Assembly (NCBI GenBank): GCA_050258035.1
Contig: JBLMYA010000047.1
Span: 4,523 to 68,522, forward strand
From: DATBLE01 sp050258035
GTDB taxonomy: Bacteria > Actinomycetota > Thermoleophilia > Gaiellales > Gaiellaceae
DNA: 64,000 bases
Direction of reading: 5' to 3'
In this document: positions 1 through 9,367 of the stretch, piece by piece
Layout of the letters: every line of letters starts with the position of its first letter
Position numbering within the stretch: the first letter of the stretch is position 1
The notes under the pieces: model-generated
What the model was told of the DNA's origin: nothing
The model's database searches: none
What the model saw: the letters and a program-made list of their open reading frames with translations, nothing else
Position numbers and translations under genes: made by a program

Positions 1-181
1 TCGTCGCCGGCACTCGCGTCGTGGTGTGGTCGTCGCCGCGGACGATCGTGACGCCCTCGGTGTTGACCTTCTCGACCAGCGGCTCGGCGACGTCGACTAG
101 CGTGACCTCGTTGCCTCCGCGCGCGAGCGCCGCGCCGAAGATCGATCCCATCGCTCCGGCTCCGACGATGGCGATTCTCAT
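1..181 (-). CDS. panE: 2-dehydropantoate 2-reductase-like protein, N-terminus only
   Basis: Only the first 60 codons are inside the window; the gene runs off the left edge. The ATG at 181 follows a good ribosome site (AGGAGG, five bases upstream). The product opens as a Rossmann fold: strand RIAIV, dinucleotide loop GAGAMGS at residues 7-13, and an acidic residue (TLVD) at the end of the second strand. This is the usual start of ApbA/PanE ketopantoate reductase, a cytoplasmic NADPH enzyme of pantothenate synthesis. Other 6-phosphogluconate-dehydrogenase-like reductases begin the same way, so the substrate is not settled by this fragment. Confidence 0.7.
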   Translation of the reverse strand, partial: MRIAIVGAGAMGSIFGAALARGGNEVTLVDVAEPLVEKVNTEGVTIVRGDDHTTTRVPAT

Positions 182-595
182 GCTTGCCTCCTCTCGATTC
201 CACCCTGCGGATTCCTCGCGCAATCCGACAGCCAGCTCCTCTCGCTCGAGATCTCCGGGCACTCGCGTGGATGACTCGCGGTAGGACGCGATGGCCGAGC
301 TACCCGCCGAGCGCGCGTGCCGGACGCGCGCGGGTCTCCCTCGAGGAGATTATCCGGCTGGGCTGAGTAGCGCTGCGCGGACGGCACCACCGTGCGGGGG
401 GACCGCGGCGGCGGGGTGGAGCTCTTCCTCGAGCTGCGGCGCACCGGGCTCTCGGCCAGTTCCTGCGGGGGACGGGCGCGTCCTGGCTCCGCGACGCCGG
501 AGACAGACTCGTCTCCCGCGCTACCGCGGGAGTCTCGGCGGGCTCGTGCCCGACGGCGAGGCGCCGAGGCGCTACCCCTGACCCCAGCGGTCGGC
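182..595. other. intergenic region, no gene supported
   Basis: About 410 bases between the reductase start and the 3' end of the first cyclase/ATPase gene. Open frames exist on both strands, but they are arginine- and proline-rich, mutually overlapping and lack recognisable domains, as expected of random frames in GC-rich DNA. The only functional signal is the ribosome site of the leftward reductase next to its start. Confidence 0.5.
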
Positions 596-628
596 GCAGA
601 CGGCCGCTCGAACAAGGACCCGCGCTAG
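596..628 (+). repeat. terminal box (X) of the dispersed intergenic element, diverged copy
   Basis: This stretch matches the conserved end box found at 3681-3712, 7450-7481 and 17481-17511; the best-kept core is TCGAACAARGACC followed a few bases later by TAG. It overlaps the stop codon of the cyclase/ATPase gene (625-627). The match is partial, so this is the least certain copy. Confidence 0.4.
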
Positions 629-3501
629 CGGCCCGCCCCTGCGCGCAGCGCTTCGACGGCCTGTGCGACCCGCCTCGCCGCGACCAGATTCTCCTTCTGC
701 TCGTACAGCTCCAGGGCTTCCGCATAGGCGGCCGTCGCCTCGTCCGGCCGTCCCGACGCGGCGAGGATGTCGGCGAGCTGGACGAGGCTGTCGCCCTTGA
801 AGTTCGGCATGTCCGAGTCGGCGGCTGCCGCGAGAGCCTCCCGAGCGTGTTCTTCTGCCTCGTTCAGTGAGCCCCGCGACATGTGCACGGCTGCTTGCGC
901 CATGTGGACGAGGTTGAGCGTGTTCCAGTCGTCGTTCGCCATCGACTGGCGCGCCAGGTCGACGAACGGTTCAGCTTCGGCCGGACGGTCCTGGAGGACG
1001 AGGCAGAGTCCGAGGCATGCCGCCCGGGTCGAGAGGAAGCCCTTCTCGCCGAGTTCTTCGAGGACCTTGCACGCTTCGCGTAGCACGGCCTCCGCCGCAG
1101 GAAGATCCCCCGCGAGGCGCTCGATGTCGAAAAGCTCCTGGGAGCTCCCGGCCGCAAGAATCGGAAGTCCCAGTTCCTCGAGCATCGCCCTCCCTTCCTT
1201 CCAGTTCTGACGCGCCTCGTCGAAGCGGCCCGAGAGCGCAAGGAGCGCTCCCTGCTCCTGGCGGGCGATCGCCTCCACCTGCCTCGACGAGGTCTGCTCG
1301 AGAACGTCGCGGCATCGCGCCACCGCCTCCCCAGCCGGGGTCGGCCCGTACCAGCTGCTGATCAGGTACCAGATCAGGATCTGCGCCTCGTCGCGACCGC
1401 TGCGCGCACGGCGCGCGCTGCCGAGGCCTCGGGCGAATGCCTCGTCGCCTGACTTCCCCTGCCAGAAGTCTGTGAGCCCGACCAGAAACCACGCACGTGC
1501 CAGCCCGAGATCGTCGCGGTGCCGCTCGAGGACGGGAATCGCCTTCCGGACGAGCTCGGCTCCTGCCCCGATGTCCGACTCGTTCAGCCACAGCCCGACA
1601 GCGACGAGGCCCACACGCGCACGCCACTCGGCCACCTCGTCGCCTGCAGCCGATGCATCGTTGACGACCTTGTTAAGGATCGACTGGGCTGGCTTCAGTT
1701 CGCCCCGCTCGACCAGCGCGGAGGCCAACTCGACTCGCACCTCTCGCTGCGCTGGATCCTCCTTCGGGATCACGCCCGTCGCCCGCTCGAGCAGCTTGAC
1801 TGCGGCGGCCGCGTCGCCGCGATCGGCCGCGCGCTCTCCGGCCGTCCGTAGATGAACCGCGGCGCGCGCGGCGAGCTCTGCGCTCTCATCGACCAGGCCC
1901 AGTTCGGCCCCGTAACCGTGAGCCTGCTCGAAGTGGTAGCCGAGGATCTCGTCGAACTCGACCAGATCGGGGGCGCGCTGCTCGAGCCACTCGGCGAAGC
2001 GCCGGTGCAACACCACCCGGCTCGCTTTCGGAAGGGCTTCATAGGCGGCATCCCGGATGAGGAGATGCCGAAACCGGAAGCCGTCGTCGCCGGGCAACTG
2101 AGCTCGGTCGGGACGGATCAGATCCTTCCGGGTCAGGAGCGCCAGTCTGGGCGTGATCTGGGTCTCCTCGGGGGCGAGCGCCTGAACGGCGCCGCGGTGG
2201 AAGAGCTCTCCTTCAACGGCGCCGCGCTCGAGTATGGCGCGCTCGGGGGGTTCGAGCTGGTCGAGGCGGGCAGCGAGGAGGGCGCGGAGCGTCGGCGGGA
2301 CGTCGACGGCCTCGTCGTCGGCGGCCATCGCCAGCATCTCCGTGACGAAGAGCGGATTCCCGCCGGCAGCGTGGGCGATTCGCTCCCGCAGCTCGGACGG
2401 CAGAGGGGCGATTAGCTCTTCGACCGCCGCAGCTGGCAGCGGTTCGAGGTGCAGCGCGACCGGCCAGTCGCCACGCTGCGTGAGCAGCTCGGGACGGGCC
2501 ATGCAGAGGAGCAGGATCGGCGATCCCGCCGAGAGCAGCGCAACGCCCTCGACGAGATCGAGGAACGTCTGCACGCCCCACTGGATGTCGTCGAACACGA
2601 CCACCAGCGGCGCCTGTTCCTCGAGCAGCTTGCGGAACGCCCAGCCGATCTCCTCGGCGGAAGTACTCTGCTCGGCCTCGCCGAGGAGCGACCGGATCGA
2701 CCCGGCCGCGACCGGGTCCGACGGTGCTGCTTCGAGCTGTTTGATCACCTCCACCACGGGCCAGTACGTGATCCCCTCGCCGTATGGAAGGCACCTGCCA
2801 CGGACGACCCGCACGCCGAGCGCGGACAGCGCTTCCGCGACGAGCCGGGATTTGCCGATCCCCGGGTCGCCGACCACGGTGAGGAGCTCGCATCGACCGG
2901 TCAAGGCGCGCTCCCACGCTTCCCGGATGAAACTCAGCTCGCGGTCGCGGCCGACGAAGCGCGACTCGTGTGATCTCTCCGGCGCCTCGTGTACCGAGAT
3001 GAGCCGGTGCGCCGCAACCGGCTCGGCCTTGCCTTTCAGCTCGAGCGGCTCCACCGGCTCGACCTCGACAGCACGGCGGACGAGTTCGAGCGTCGCCTCG
3101 CCGATCAGGATCTCGTCGGGGTCGGCGGCGTTCTGCAGACGGGCAGCGACGTTGACCGCGTCGCCGGCGGCCAGGCGCTCCTCGGTGCCGGTGACAACCT
3201 CGCCCGTTGTGACGCCGATCCGCCCATGGACAGCGAGCTCCGGGAACGCCTCGCGCATCTCCGCCGCCGCTCGGCAGGCGCGGAGTGCGTCGTCTTCGTG
3301 CACCTGCGGCACCCCGAACACGGCCATCACCGCGTCGCCGATGAACTTCTCGACCGTGCCTTCGTGTGACTCGACGATCGCCTTCATCCGATCGAAGTAG
3401 CGAGCGAGGATGCCCTGCAGCGCCTCAGGATCGAGCGACTCGCCCAGAGCGGTGGAGCCGACGACGTCGCAGAAGAGCACGGTGACCACCTTGCGGTGCA
3501 C
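625..3501 (-). CDS. class III nucleotide cyclase / AAA ATPase / TPR regulator (copy A)
   Basis: A 958-residue signalling protein. Residues 1-170 form a class III cyclase domain with both metal aspartates (D12 in CDVVGS, D56 in FIGDAVMAVFG), the adenine-selecting pair K52/D114 and the transition-state pair N117/R121, so cAMP synthesis is plausible. A STAND/AAA ATPase follows, with Walker A GDPGIGKSR (211-219) and a Walker B-type FDDIQW, then a helical TPR-like tail to the C-terminus. The GTG at 3501 was chosen because the cyclase begins there and a GATGAT hexamer lies exactly six bases upstream. The frame stays open to 4014, but that extension runs through the repeat element and into the divergent gene and has no domain character. 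Targets and ligand are unknown. Confidence 0.85.
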   Translation of the reverse strand: MHRKVVTVLFCDVVGSTALGESLDPEALQGILARYFDRMKAIVESHEGTVEKFIGDAVMAVFGVPQVHEDDALRACRAAAEMREAFPELAVHGRIGVTTGEVVTGTEERLAAGDAVNVAARLQNAADPDEILIGEATLELVRRAVEVEPVEPLELKGKAEPVAAHRLISVHEAPERSHESRFVGRDRELSFIREAWERALTGRCELLTVVGDPGIGKSRLVAEALSALGVRVVRGRCLPYGEGITYWPVVEVIKQLEAAPSDPVAAGSIRSLLGEAEQSTSAEEIGWAFRKLLEEQAPLVVVFDDIQWGVQTFLDLVEGVALLSAGSPILLLCMARPELLTQRGDWPVALHLEPLPAAAVEELIAPLPSELRERIAHAAGGNPLFVTEMLAMAADDEAVDVPPTLRALLAARLDQLEPPERAILERGAVEGELFHRGAVQALAPEETQITPRLALLTRKDLIRPDRAQLPGDDGFRFRHLLIRDAAYEALPKASRVVLHRRFAEWLEQRAPDLVEFDEILGYHFEQAHGYGAELGLVDESAELAARAAVHLRTAGERAADRGDAAAAVKLLERATGVIPKEDPAQREVRVELASALVERGELKPAQSILNKVVNDASAAGDEVAEWRARVGLVAVGLWLNESDIGAGAELVRKAIPVLERHRDDLGLARAWFLVGLTDFWQGKSGDEAFARGLGSARRARSGRDEAQILIWYLISSWYGPTPAGEAVARCRDVLEQTSSRQVEAIARQEQGALLALSGRFDEARQNWKEGRAMLEELGLPILAAGSSQELFDIERLAGDLPAAEAVLREACKVLEELGEKGFLSTRAACLGLCLVLQDRPAEAEPFVDLARQSMANDDWNTLNLVHMAQAAVHMSRGSLNEAEEHAREALAAAADSDMPNFKGDSLVQLADILAASGRPDEATAAYAEALELYEQKENLVAARRVAQAVEALRAGAGR

Positions 3502-3547
3502 TCGGGGATCATCTCGCGCGATTGGTAGGAACGGAAGCCGACCTTCT

Positions 3548-3735
3548 CTGCAACCACTCTGCAACCGAACGCATCGACACAGAACGACACGAAACGTCAC
3601 GAAGAGCGCGTCAGAACGGGCTCTGACTGAACCAGACGACACCCACCGACACAGGACGACACCGAACGACACGAACGCCGTCGACATGGAGTCGAACAAA
3701 GACCTGAAGTAGAACGGCTTCGGAAGCGGACTTGA
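3548..3735 (+). repeat. phased-decamer intergenic element, copy 1
   Basis: The element has five parts. First come two CTGCAACC boxes (3548 and 3559). Next are three 10-bp units of the form NNNNCGACAC starting at 3571, 3581 and 3591. A spacer of about 30 bases follows. Four more units come next, with CGAC ending at 3640, 3650, 3660 and 3670. Last is an end box, GTCGACATGGAGTCGAAC and following bases, to about 3712, with weaker similarity to 3735. The same order recurs at 7318-7502. The exact 10-base spacing puts each unit on the same face of the helix. It lies between the divergent genes A and B. Confidence 0.85.
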
Positions 3736-3929
3736 CGGTGGGCGGCGTTTGTAACCCGTGTGCACCAATGCGATTCGTCGCGCATCGCAGAGTTCTTCTC
3801 CCTGACACTCGGCCGACCGAAGGGGCCGGCCGTACTCGGGAGGGGCAGCTCGACTCTCTCGCACGGGAGCGGAAGCTGTCCGTATTGTCCCGGTCGAGCG
3901 GTCGGTCTGAGCGTCTCGGGAGGGTGCCC
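3736..3929. other. 5' region of the rightward cyclase/ATPase gene
   Basis: About 190 bases between the repeat element and the promoter of the rightward regulator. A GTAACCCGTGTGCAC stretch near 3751 resembles CTGCAACCACGGTGCAC after copy 2 (near 7522), so homology may extend past the end box. No coding sequence is supported. Confidence 0.4.
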
Positions 3930-3935
3930 TAGACT
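3930..3935 (+). promoter_or_regulatory. -10 hexamer of a leaderless transcript (copy B regulator)
   Basis: TAGACT ends exactly six bases before the ATG at 3942, which would place transcription start on the A of the start codon. There is no purine-rich ribosome site. The same spacing is seen before 32262, 41699, 57264 and 63358. Confidence 0.6.
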
Positions 3936-3941
3936 CAGTCG

Positions 3942-6900
3942 ATGGTGACCTGTGCGAGCTGCGGCAAGGAACTGCCGCAGGACTTCCCTTTCTGCCCGTT
4001 CTGCGGGGCCGCACTCGCGGAGGGGCCGATCGGCGCTTCGCGCGATGAGCGGAAGGTGGTCACGGTCGTGTTCGCCGACCTGGTCGGGTTCACTGCGCGG
4101 GCGGAGCGGCTGGATCCCGAGGACGTTCGCTCGCTGCTGGCGGGTTACCATGCGCGGCTCCGCGCGGAGCTCGAGCGGTTCGGAGGGACGGTGGAGAAGT
4201 TCATCGGCGACGCCGTGATGGCCGTGTTCGGCGCGCCCGTGGCGCACGAGGACGACCCGGAGCGGGCAGTCCGGGCGGCGCTCGCGATCCGCGACTGGGC
4301 GATCGAGCAGGGGGACGAGCTCCAGGTGCGCGTCGCGGTGAACACCGGCGAGGCGCTGGTCGCGCTGGACGCCCGGCCGGGCGAGGGCGAGGCGATGGTG
4401 GCCGGCGACGTCGTCAACGCCGCTGCGCGGCTCCAGTCGGCGGCACCGCTGAATGGGGTTCTCGTCGGCGCCCAGACGCACCGCGCAACGAGCGACGTCT
4501 TCGACTACCGGGAGGTCGAGCCGGTCGTGGCGAAGGGCAAGGCGGAGCCGGTGCCCGCGTGGGAGGCGCTGCAGGCGCTCGCTCGTTTCGGCGTCGATCT
4601 CACTCGCCGGGCGACGACCCGGCTCGTCGGGCGCAGGCGCGAGCTCGACCTCCTGGTCTCGGGCCTGGCACGCGTAGCCGCGGAACGGTCGGCGCAGCTG
4701 GTCACACTTGTCGGTGTCCCGGGGATCGGCAAGAGCCGGCTCGTCTTCGAGCTCTTCCGCGCCGCGGACGAGAGCACCGAGGTCGTCACCTGGCGGCAGG
4801 GGCGATCGCTCCCGTACGGCGACGGCGTCACGTTCTGGGCGCTGGCCGAGATCGTCAAGGCGCAGGCCGGCATCCTCGAGAGCGACCGGCCGGAGCAGGC
4901 GGAGGAGAAGCTGCGGCGGGCGGCTGCGTCCGTCGCCGTCGACGAGGCGGAGGCGGTGTGGCTCGAGCGGCATCTGCGCCCGCTCGCCGGCGTCGGCGAG
5001 CAGGGAACATCCAGTCCGGAGGAGGCAACGGCAGCATGGCGTCGCTACCTGGAGACGCTGGCCGACGAGCGGCCGCTCGTGCTCGTGTTCGAGGACCTGC
5101 ACTGGGCGGACGACGCGCTGCTCGACTTCGTCGACGGGCTCGTCGACCGCGTCGCGCACGTGCCGCTGCTCGTCGTCGCGACCGCGCGTCCCGAGTTGCT
5201 GCAGCGCCGGCCGGCCTGGGGCGGCGGCAAGTCGAACGCGTTCACGGTCTCGCTCTCGCCGCTCGCGGACGAGGAGGCGGCGCTGCTCGTCGCCGACGTG
5301 CTCGGCAGGCCGGTCCTCGACGCGAGCGTGCAGGCGGCGCTTCTCGCCCGAGCAGGCGGGAATCCGCTCTACGCGGAGCAGTACGCGCGCGCGCTCGCCG
5401 AGGGCGGCGATCTCGACACGCTGCCGGAGTCGGTGCAGGGGATCATCGCCGCTCGGCTCGACGCGCTTCCCGAGGAGGAGAAGCGGCTGGTTCAGGACGC
5501 AGCCGTCGTCGGGAAGGTCTTCTGGCTGGGCGCGGTCGAGGCGGTCGGGAATGTCAGCCGCTGGGAGGCGGAGGAGCTCCTGCACCGGCTCGAGCGGAAG
5601 GAGTTCGTCCAGCGTTCGCGCACCTCGTCCGTGGCGAGCGAGGCCGAGTACGCGTTCCGCCACGTCCTGATCATGGACGTCGCCTACGCGCAGATCCCCC
5701 GCGCGGGCAGGGTCGAGAGGCACCGGCAGACGGCGGCCTGGATCGAGTCGCTCGGCCGCCACGACGACCAGGCCGAGCTGCTCGCACACCACTACCTGCA
5801 GGCGCTCGAGCTCGCGGAGGCGGCGGGGCTCGATGCGTCCGACCTGGGAGAGCCGGCGCGGCGGGCGTTACGGGACGCCGGGGATCGAGCAGCCTCCCTC
5901 TCCGCGGCCCCGGCGGCCGAGCGGTTCTACGAGGCCGCGCTGCGGCTGTGGCCGGAGGACGACCCGGAGCGTGCCCAGCTGCTCTTCCGCCGCGCCGTCC
6001 CCGTCTACAGCCAGGCAGGAGCTGACCCCGACCTGCTCACGGAGGCCAGCCTGGCACTGGAGGCCGCCGGCGACCGGCGGCGTGCAGCCGAGGCCGAGCT
6101 CGCGCTCGTGCGGAGCGTCTGGCACCGCGGACAGCTGGAACTTCGACACGAGCACCAGGACCGCGCCGAGCGGCTGCTCGCCGACGAGCCCCCTTGCCCC
6201 GAGCAGGCCCTCGCGCTCGCGAGCCGCGCCTCGACGACGGCCCTCGACGGTGACAACGCGACAGCGCTCGAGCTCGCCACGCAGGCGTACGAGCTCGCCA
6301 AGAAATTTGGCTGGCGCGATCCCATGATCGCGGCGCTGACGCAGGTCGGAACGGCGCGAGCGACGCTCGGAGACCCGGCCGGACTCGACGACCTCGCCCG
6401 CGCCGCCGAGCTCGCGGAGGCTGCAGGGCTGCTGGGGCCGCTCACCCGGACGCTGAACCAGCTGGCGAGTACGAAGATAATCCTTGGCGACGTCCGCGGC
6501 TCGACGGAGTCGCGGCTGGCCGCGGCCGCCGTCGCCGAGCGGATCGGCTCCGAGGGGGAACGGCTCTGGTCACAGGGCGTCCTGACGGATCACCACTACC
6601 GCTCGGGGCGCTGGGACGAGGCCCTGCAGCTGTGCGACGAGTTCCTCGCAGGGCCGCGGCACTACCTGAGCGGCCAGGCCTCGATGCTGCGCGGCGCGAT
6701 CCGGTCGGCCCGCGGAGACGCGGCCGGTGCGCTCTCCGACACAGACGTGGCGATCGCCCACGCCCGGCGGATCGAGCAGCCCCAGGTGCTCCACTACATG
6801 CTCCCGTTCGGTGCCTACGTCTACGCCGCTGCCGGGGCACCGGAGTGCGCGCAGCCACTCGCCCGCGAGTACCTGGACATCCTGGCGGGTGGCCGTGAGT

Positions 6901-7247
6901 TGCAGTTCGGCGTGATCGCTCTTGCCGCGTTTGCAGCCGCAGCGCGACTACTAGGCCTCGACGCCGAGCTCGAGCAGGCGCTCTCCGAACGAGCGCCATC
7001 GCCGTGGATCGACGCGGCGCGCACCTACGCACGCGGCGACTACGTCGAGGCAGCCGAGATGCTCGATCAGATCGGCTCCCTTCCCGACGAGGCCGAAGCA
7101 CGCCTTCGCGCCGGGGAGCAGCTCGCCGCGCAGGACCGGGGCGACGAGGCGCTGGAGCAGTTCGAGCGTGCGCGCACGTTCCACGAGAGCGTCGGGGCGA
7201 CTGTGCACCTCCGCTCCGCAGAGCGACCCTTCGAGGCGACGGCCTGA
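3942..7247 (+). CDS. zinc-ribbon / class III cyclase / AAA ATPase / TPR regulator (copy B)
   Basis: An 1101-residue relative of copy A with an extra N-terminal zinc ribbon (C4, C7, C18, C21). The cyclase domain (about 35-210) keeps the metal aspartates D46 and D90 and the adenine-specifying K86, and carries a GDVVNAAARL segment with the transition-state Asn and Arg. The ATPase has Walker A GVPGIGKSR (258-266, K264) and Walker B VFEDLHW. The remainder is alanine/leucine-rich helical repeats of TPR type. It is probably a cytoplasmic multidomain sensor making cAMP or a related nucleotide under control of the STAND ATPase. It is divergent from copy A, has a leaderless-type promoter and a possible hairpin downstream. 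Confidence 0.88.
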   Translation: MVTCASCGKELPQDFPFCPFCGAALAEGPIGASRDERKVVTVVFADLVGFTARAERLDPEDVRSLLAGYHARLRAELERFGGTVEKFIGDAVMAVFGAPVAHEDDPERAVRAALAIRDWAIEQGDELQVRVAVNTGEALVALDARPGEGEAMVAGDVVNAAARLQSAAPLNGVLVGAQTHRATSDVFDYREVEPVVAKGKAEPVPAWEALQALARFGVDLTRRATTRLVGRRRELDLLVSGLARVAAERSAQLVTLVGVPGIGKSRLVFELFRAADESTEVVTWRQGRSLPYGDGVTFWALAEIVKAQAGILESDRPEQAEEKLRRAAASVAVDEAEAVWLERHLRPLAGVGEQGTSSPEEATAAWRRYLETLADERPLVLVFEDLHWADDALLDFVDGLVDRVAHVPLLVVATARPELLQRRPAWGGGKSNAFTVSLSPLADEEAALLVADVLGRPVLDASVQAALLARAGGNPLYAEQYARALAEGGDLDTLPESVQGIIAARLDALPEEEKRLVQDAAVVGKVFWLGAVEAVGNVSRWEAEELLHRLERKEFVQRSRTSSVASEAEYAFRHVLIMDVAYAQIPRAGRVERHRQTAAWIESLGRHDDQAELLAHHYLQALELAEAAGLDASDLGEPARRALRDAGDRAASLSAAPAAERFYEAALRLWPEDDPERAQLLFRRAVPVYSQAGADPDLLTEASLALEAAGDRRRAAEAELALVRSVWHRGQLELRHEHQDRAERLLADEPPCPEQALALASRASTTALDGDNATALELATQAYELAKKFGWRDPMIAALTQVGTARATLGDPAGLDDLARAAELAEAAGLLGPLTRTLNQLASTKIILGDVRGSTESRLAAAAVAERIGSEGERLWSQGVLTDHHYRSGRWDEALQLCDEFLAGPRHYLSGQASMLRGAIRSARGDAAGALSDTDVAIAHARRIEQPQVLHYMLPFGAYVYAAAGAPECAQPLAREYLDILAGGRELQFGVIALAAFAAAARLLGLDAELEQALSERAPSPWIDAARTYARGDYVEAAEMLDQIGSLPDEAEARLRAGEQLAAQDRGDEALEQFERARTFHESVGATVHLRSAERPFEATA

Positions 7248-7296
7248 AGCCATCCGCGCAGGTGGACCCGAGTCGGTTGGGTTAGCGCCCGTCATG

Positions 7297-7318
7297 GCCC
7301 GGCTCGGTTCTGCCGGGC
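7297..7318 (+). terminator. possible stem-loop after copy B regulator
   Basis: GCCCGGC at 7297-7303 pairs perfectly with GCCGGGC at 7312-7318 across an eight-base loop, 50 bases past the stop codon. No T-run follows, so Rho-independent termination is not assured. Confidence 0.35.
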
Positions 7319-7502
7319 TGCAACCCGCCTGCAAGCGAACGCAGCGACACGAATCGACGCGAGACGACACGAAGACCGGTTCAGCGAGGTCCGGCAGCAC
7401 CAGACGACACGTATCGACACGGAACGGCACGAACCGACACGAACGGCCGTCGACATGGAGTCGAACACGGACCTCGAGCAGATCCGTTCGGGAAGCGGGT
7501 TC
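7318..7502 (+). repeat. phased-decamer intergenic element, copy 2
   Basis: Same plan as copy 1: CTGCAACC then CTGCAAGC, three 10-bp units at 7341-7370, a spacer of about 30 bases, four units at 7401-7440 (cores CGACAC, CGACAC, CGGCAC, CGACAC), then the end box GTCGACATGGAGTCGAACA from about 7449. Similarity to copy 1 continues through GGGAAGCGG. Here the element is downstream of the neighbouring gene's stop, not in a promoter region of the same polarity as copies 1 and 3. Confidence 0.85.
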
Positions 7503-7686
7503 GCGGCGCTCGGGCGGTCCCTCTGCAACCACGGTGCACCCCGACCGCAGCCACCGCGGGATGCGACGGTGTCGCGTGGGCGTGACGTGTCTGACGCAGG
7601 TCGCGCGCGGGTGGTGAGCGGCACGGGTCGGGCAGGCACCCTCGGGAGGTGCCGCTCACATCGCACCCGGTCCGGCTGCTCCGAAC
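7503..7686. other. intergenic tail after repeat copy 2
   Basis: About 180 bases between the repeat and the 3' end of the exporter gene. GGCACC at 7635-7640 can pair with GGTGCC at 7648-7653, a weak hairpin candidate for leftward termination of the exporter. No gene is supported. Confidence 0.35.
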
Positions 7687-9339
7687 CTAGGTTGGCCCGG
7701 GTTCGGGCTCATCTTGCCGACCGGGCCGGAGCCGGAAGGCGGCGGCGAGCCCGACCAGGACGAACGCGGCGGCGATGAAGGCGGCTCGTCGTGCGCTCGC
7801 GACGAACGCCTCCTCGACCGGTGCGACTGCAGGCTGGAGTTGTGGCGAGCGGCGGAAGGCGGGCAGCACCGCGCCGCCGCTCCGCTCGACGGCGGCCGTG
7901 ATCGCCGCGCGCTGGGGAGGCGTGATCGAGGGGACTGCCTCGAGGCGCTGGCGGGTGCCGGAGGCGAGCGCGGTCGTGAGCGCGGTGCCGAGGATTGCGA
8001 TGCCGAGCGCGGAGCCGACCTGCCTCGACGTGCTCTGGATCCCCGATCCCTCTCCGGACTGGGCGCGGGGCACGTCGGCGAGGATGAGGCTCGTCAGCTG
8101 CGCGGTCGCGAAGCCGACGCCGACCCCGTAGACGAAGAGCTGCGGGCAGAACTGCCAGGCCGGGCGGTCGGCAGAGAAGGTGAGGCCGACGGCGACGATG
8201 CCGACGACCTCGACCGCGAGACCGAGCTGAACCACCCGGTGCGGTCCGATTCGGCGGGTGAGCGGCGCGGCCAGCCCGCCGGCGAGGAATGCTCCTGCGG
8301 CGAGGGCGGTCAGGACGAGCCCGGTGTCGAAGGCCGATAGCCCGAGCACCGACTGCAGGAAGAGCGGGATCACGAACACGAGCCCGAGCTCGCCGAGCCC
8401 GACGATCAGGACTGCGACGTTGCCGTAGCGGAAGGTCGGGATCCGGAAGAGCGAGAAGTCGACGAGAACCGGACGCCCCGCGAGCGTGCGGCGCCGCTCG
8501 ACGAGGACGAAGCCGGCGAGCGAGAGCACGCCGAGCGCGAACGCGAACGGGATCACCGACAGCCCGCCGGGGGAGAAGCCGAGGAAGTCCCGCTGGGCGG
8601 TCCACCAGCCGTAGGTCTGCCCTTCGATCAGCCCGAAGACGACGCCGAGGAAACCGACGGTCGACAGCGCGACCCCCGGCGGATCGAATCCCGGACGCGC
8701 GTCCGGATCGCGGCTCTCGCCGACGAAGAGCAGGGCGCCGACGAGCGCGAGCGCTCCGACCGGGAGATTGACGTAGAAGGCCCAGCGCCAGCTCAGGTTA
8801 GTGACGAACCAGCCGCCGGCGAGCGGGCCGAGCGCCGCCATCCCGCCGATCACCGAGCCCCAGATCCCGAAGGCGATCGCCCGCTCGCGCCCGCGGAAGG
8901 TCGCGTTCACGATCGAGAGCGTCGACGGGAGGATCAGCGCTCCGCCGACCCCCTGGAGGAAGCGGCCGGCGAGGAGGACGGTTCCCGAGGGCGCGAGCGC
9001 GGTGATCAGGCTCGCGCCGAGGAAGACCAGGAGGCCCCAGATGAACACGCGACGGCGCCCGGTCACGTCGCCGATGCGGCCGACGCTGATCAGGAGCGCA
9101 GCGAAGACCAGCGAGTAGATCGAGTTCGCCCACTCCGCCTGGGTGATCCCGATGTGGAGGTCGCGGATGATCGACGGAATCGCGACATTGACGATCGTCG
9201 CGTCGACGATGATCATCGCCACGCCGATCGTCAGCGCGACGAGGGCGAGCCAGCGGCTGCGGTCGTTCGTTGCCGGGGTCAGGCGCTCATCCCGTGCCCT
9301 GCGCTCGCCGCCGGCACGCAAAGTCCTTGCCGCGGTCAT
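7687..9339 (-). CDS. DHA2-family (EmrB/QacA) 14-TM multidrug exporter
   Basis: A 550-residue polytopic protein of the major facilitator superfamily. It has about 14 hydrophobic helices, the DHA2 opening ALTIGVAMIIVDATIVNVAIP in helix 1, a motif-A loop GRIGDVTGRRR between helices 2 and 3, and the GVGGALILPSTLSIV stretch typical of drug antiporters. The start at 9339 is set by AGGAGG seven bases upstream; the frame stays open to 9408 but that extension crosses a tRNA-like sequence. It presumably exports amphipathic toxins using the proton gradient; the substrate is unknown. No regulator is adjacent. Confidence 0.9.
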   Translation of the reverse strand: MTAARTLRAGGERRARDERLTPATNDRSRWLALVALTIGVAMIIVDATIVNVAIPSIIRDLHIGITQAEWANSIYSLVFAALLISVGRIGDVTGRRRVFIWGLLVFLGASLITALAPSGTVLLAGRFLQGVGGALILPSTLSIVNATFRGRERAIAFGIWGSVIGGMAALGPLAGGWFVTNLSWRWAFYVNLPVGALALVGALLFVGESRDPDARPGFDPPGVALSTVGFLGVVFGLIEGQTYGWWTAQRDFLGFSPGGLSVIPFAFALGVLSLAGFVLVERRRTLAGRPVLVDFSLFRIPTFRYGNVAVLIVGLGELGLVFVIPLFLQSVLGLSAFDTGLVLTALAAGAFLAGGLAAPLTRRIGPHRVVQLGLAVEVVGIVAVGLTFSADRPAWQFCPQLFVYGVGVGFATAQLTSLILADVPRAQSGEGSGIQSTSRQVGSALGIAILGTALTTALASGTRQRLEAVPSITPPQRAAITAAVERSGGAVLPAFRRSPQLQPAVAPVEEAFVASARRAAFIAAAFVLVGLAAAFRLRPGRQDEPEPGPT

Positions 9340-9367
9340 TCCGTCCTCCTGTGCCCCTGGCTGAGGC

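Noticed and set aside
3571..3683. Decamer arrays read as a CRISPR array
   Set aside because: The units are 10 bp, degenerate and contiguous with no spacers of CRISPR length, and no cas genes are present.
3502..4014. N-terminal extension of the copy A regulator to 1129 residues
   Set aside because: It translates the decamer repeat and runs antisense into the start of copy B. The sequence has no domain character, and the cyclase fold starts at about 3501.
7318..7502. Element read as an integron attC site or transposon end
   Set aside because: No integrase or transposase is in the window, no inverted-repeat core of attC type is evident, and the copies show no target duplications.
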